Under the pieces are notes generated by a model, which was not told the origin of the DNA, searched no databases, and worked only from the letters and a program-made list of their open reading frames with translations. Made by a program: the position numbers and the translations under genes. From positions 1 through 5,681 of the forward strand of contig JAHEAK010000386.1 in assembly GCA_024642805.1 (NCBI GenBank): 5,681 nucleotides of DNA, in the 5' to 3' direction. Source of the DNA: Kofleriaceae bacterium. GTDB lineage: Bacteria; Myxococcota_A; Polyangia; Haliangiales; Haliangiaceae. Below, piece by piece: positions 5,398 to 5,681 of the stretch (position 1 is its first letter; each line of letters opens with the position of its first letter).

Positions 5398-5681
5398 AAG
5401 AAGTCTCGTGCAGGGCTTTTGACTCTCTTGACGCAGCGATTCGGCGAGGAGCGCTCTCGGAGCGCGAGGTCCTCGCCAACGTCCCATATTCGATTGAGCA
5501 TCTGCGCAACAAACACGAGCGCATCGATTGGTCTACGTGGTGTCAACTCACGCGCAATGCCAGGGCCAGGCTTTCGCTCGTTGACTTCGAAGAGCTGGGA
5601 GGCGCTTTTGCGTCCTCCATCAGCTTTCGGGTCATCATGATCATCGCACGATTGCTGTACAGGCCGACTCGCTTCTTGCAT
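5394..5681 (+). CDS. Unidentified protein, N-terminal part (cut by window end)
   Basis: ATG at 5394 overlaps the TGA of the KAS III-like gene in the sequence ATGA, a common arrangement for translationally coupled genes. The frame stays open for 96 codons to the window edge. GC at third codon positions is about 68%, consistent with coding. The protein starts MKEVSCRAFDSLDAAIRRGA and includes LRNKHERIDWSTWCQLTRNA (about 38-57). A hydrophobic stretch around 77-90 (SFRVIMIIARLLY) is too short and basic-flanked to call a membrane helix. I do not recognise the family. The helical, Arg/Glu-rich N-terminus with an IDW motif is only vaguely like the N-terminal regions of some large bacterial signalling proteins, and that is not firm enough to name it. 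By position it belongs to the same operon as the ThDP and KAS III-like enzymes. Confidence 0.6.
   Translation, partial: MKEVSCRAFDSLDAAIRRGALSEREVLANVPYSIEHLRNKHERIDWSTWCQLTRNARARLSLVDFEELGGAFASSISFRVIMIIARLLYRPTRFLH

Noticed and set aside
5337..5681. Minus-strand ORF at the window end
   Set aside because: It has a Pro/Arg-rich random composition and conflicts with the ATGA-coupled plus-strand frame, which is better supported by context.

Overview
The window is GC-rich (roughly 60% by eye), with a strong preference for G or C at third codon positions. It holds four complete or nearly complete genes and two cut by the window edges. The lipoprotein with a lipobox and low-complexity Gly/Asp/Ser linker, the BldC-type DNA-binding domain fused to a receiver domain, and the accessory metabolic enzymes would suit a Gram-negative bacterium with a large genome. 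A myxobacterium or related deltaproteobacterium is my guess, but no taxonomic marker is present.

Left block (1-1430, minus strand): a 2-oxoglutarate/Fe(II) oxygenase of the isopenicillin N synthase-like family (471-1430) is followed, in its direction of transcription, by an array of six 11-bp tandem repeats (370-435). Next comes the start of an SGNH/GDSL-hydrolase lipoprotein (292 down to the window edge).

Middle (1431-1824): no complete recognisable gene. An 18-base string (1458-1475) is identical to the SalI-XbaI-BamHI part of the pUC/lacZ-alpha polylinker. A minus-strand coding-like fragment (1570 down to 1466) ends inside it. This suggests an artificial join, so the left and right blocks may not be neighbours in any genome. 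To its right lie a 43-codon ORF of unknown status, an AT-rich presumed promoter region, and four 9-bp-phased GAAA/GAAC elements just before the regulator gene.

Right block (1825-5681, plus strand): a tight operon-like run. It contains a BldC-like HTH plus receiver regulator, an acetolactate-synthase-like ThDP enzyme (36 bp later), a KAS III-like condensing enzyme (starts on the base after the ThDP stop codon), and a further ORF starting in a 4-bp ATGA overlap and running off the window. The ThDP and KAS III-like enzymes are probably made together and may act in one pathway, for example making an acyloin or another small ketone or acyl product; the product cannot be deduced. The KAS III-like protein keeps Cys151 and His288 but has His318 in place of the family's catalytic Asn, and has an extra segment of about 30 residues near its N-terminus. 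A regulator, two biosynthetic enzymes and an uncharacterised downstream protein in one run could be a small-molecule production or signalling module.
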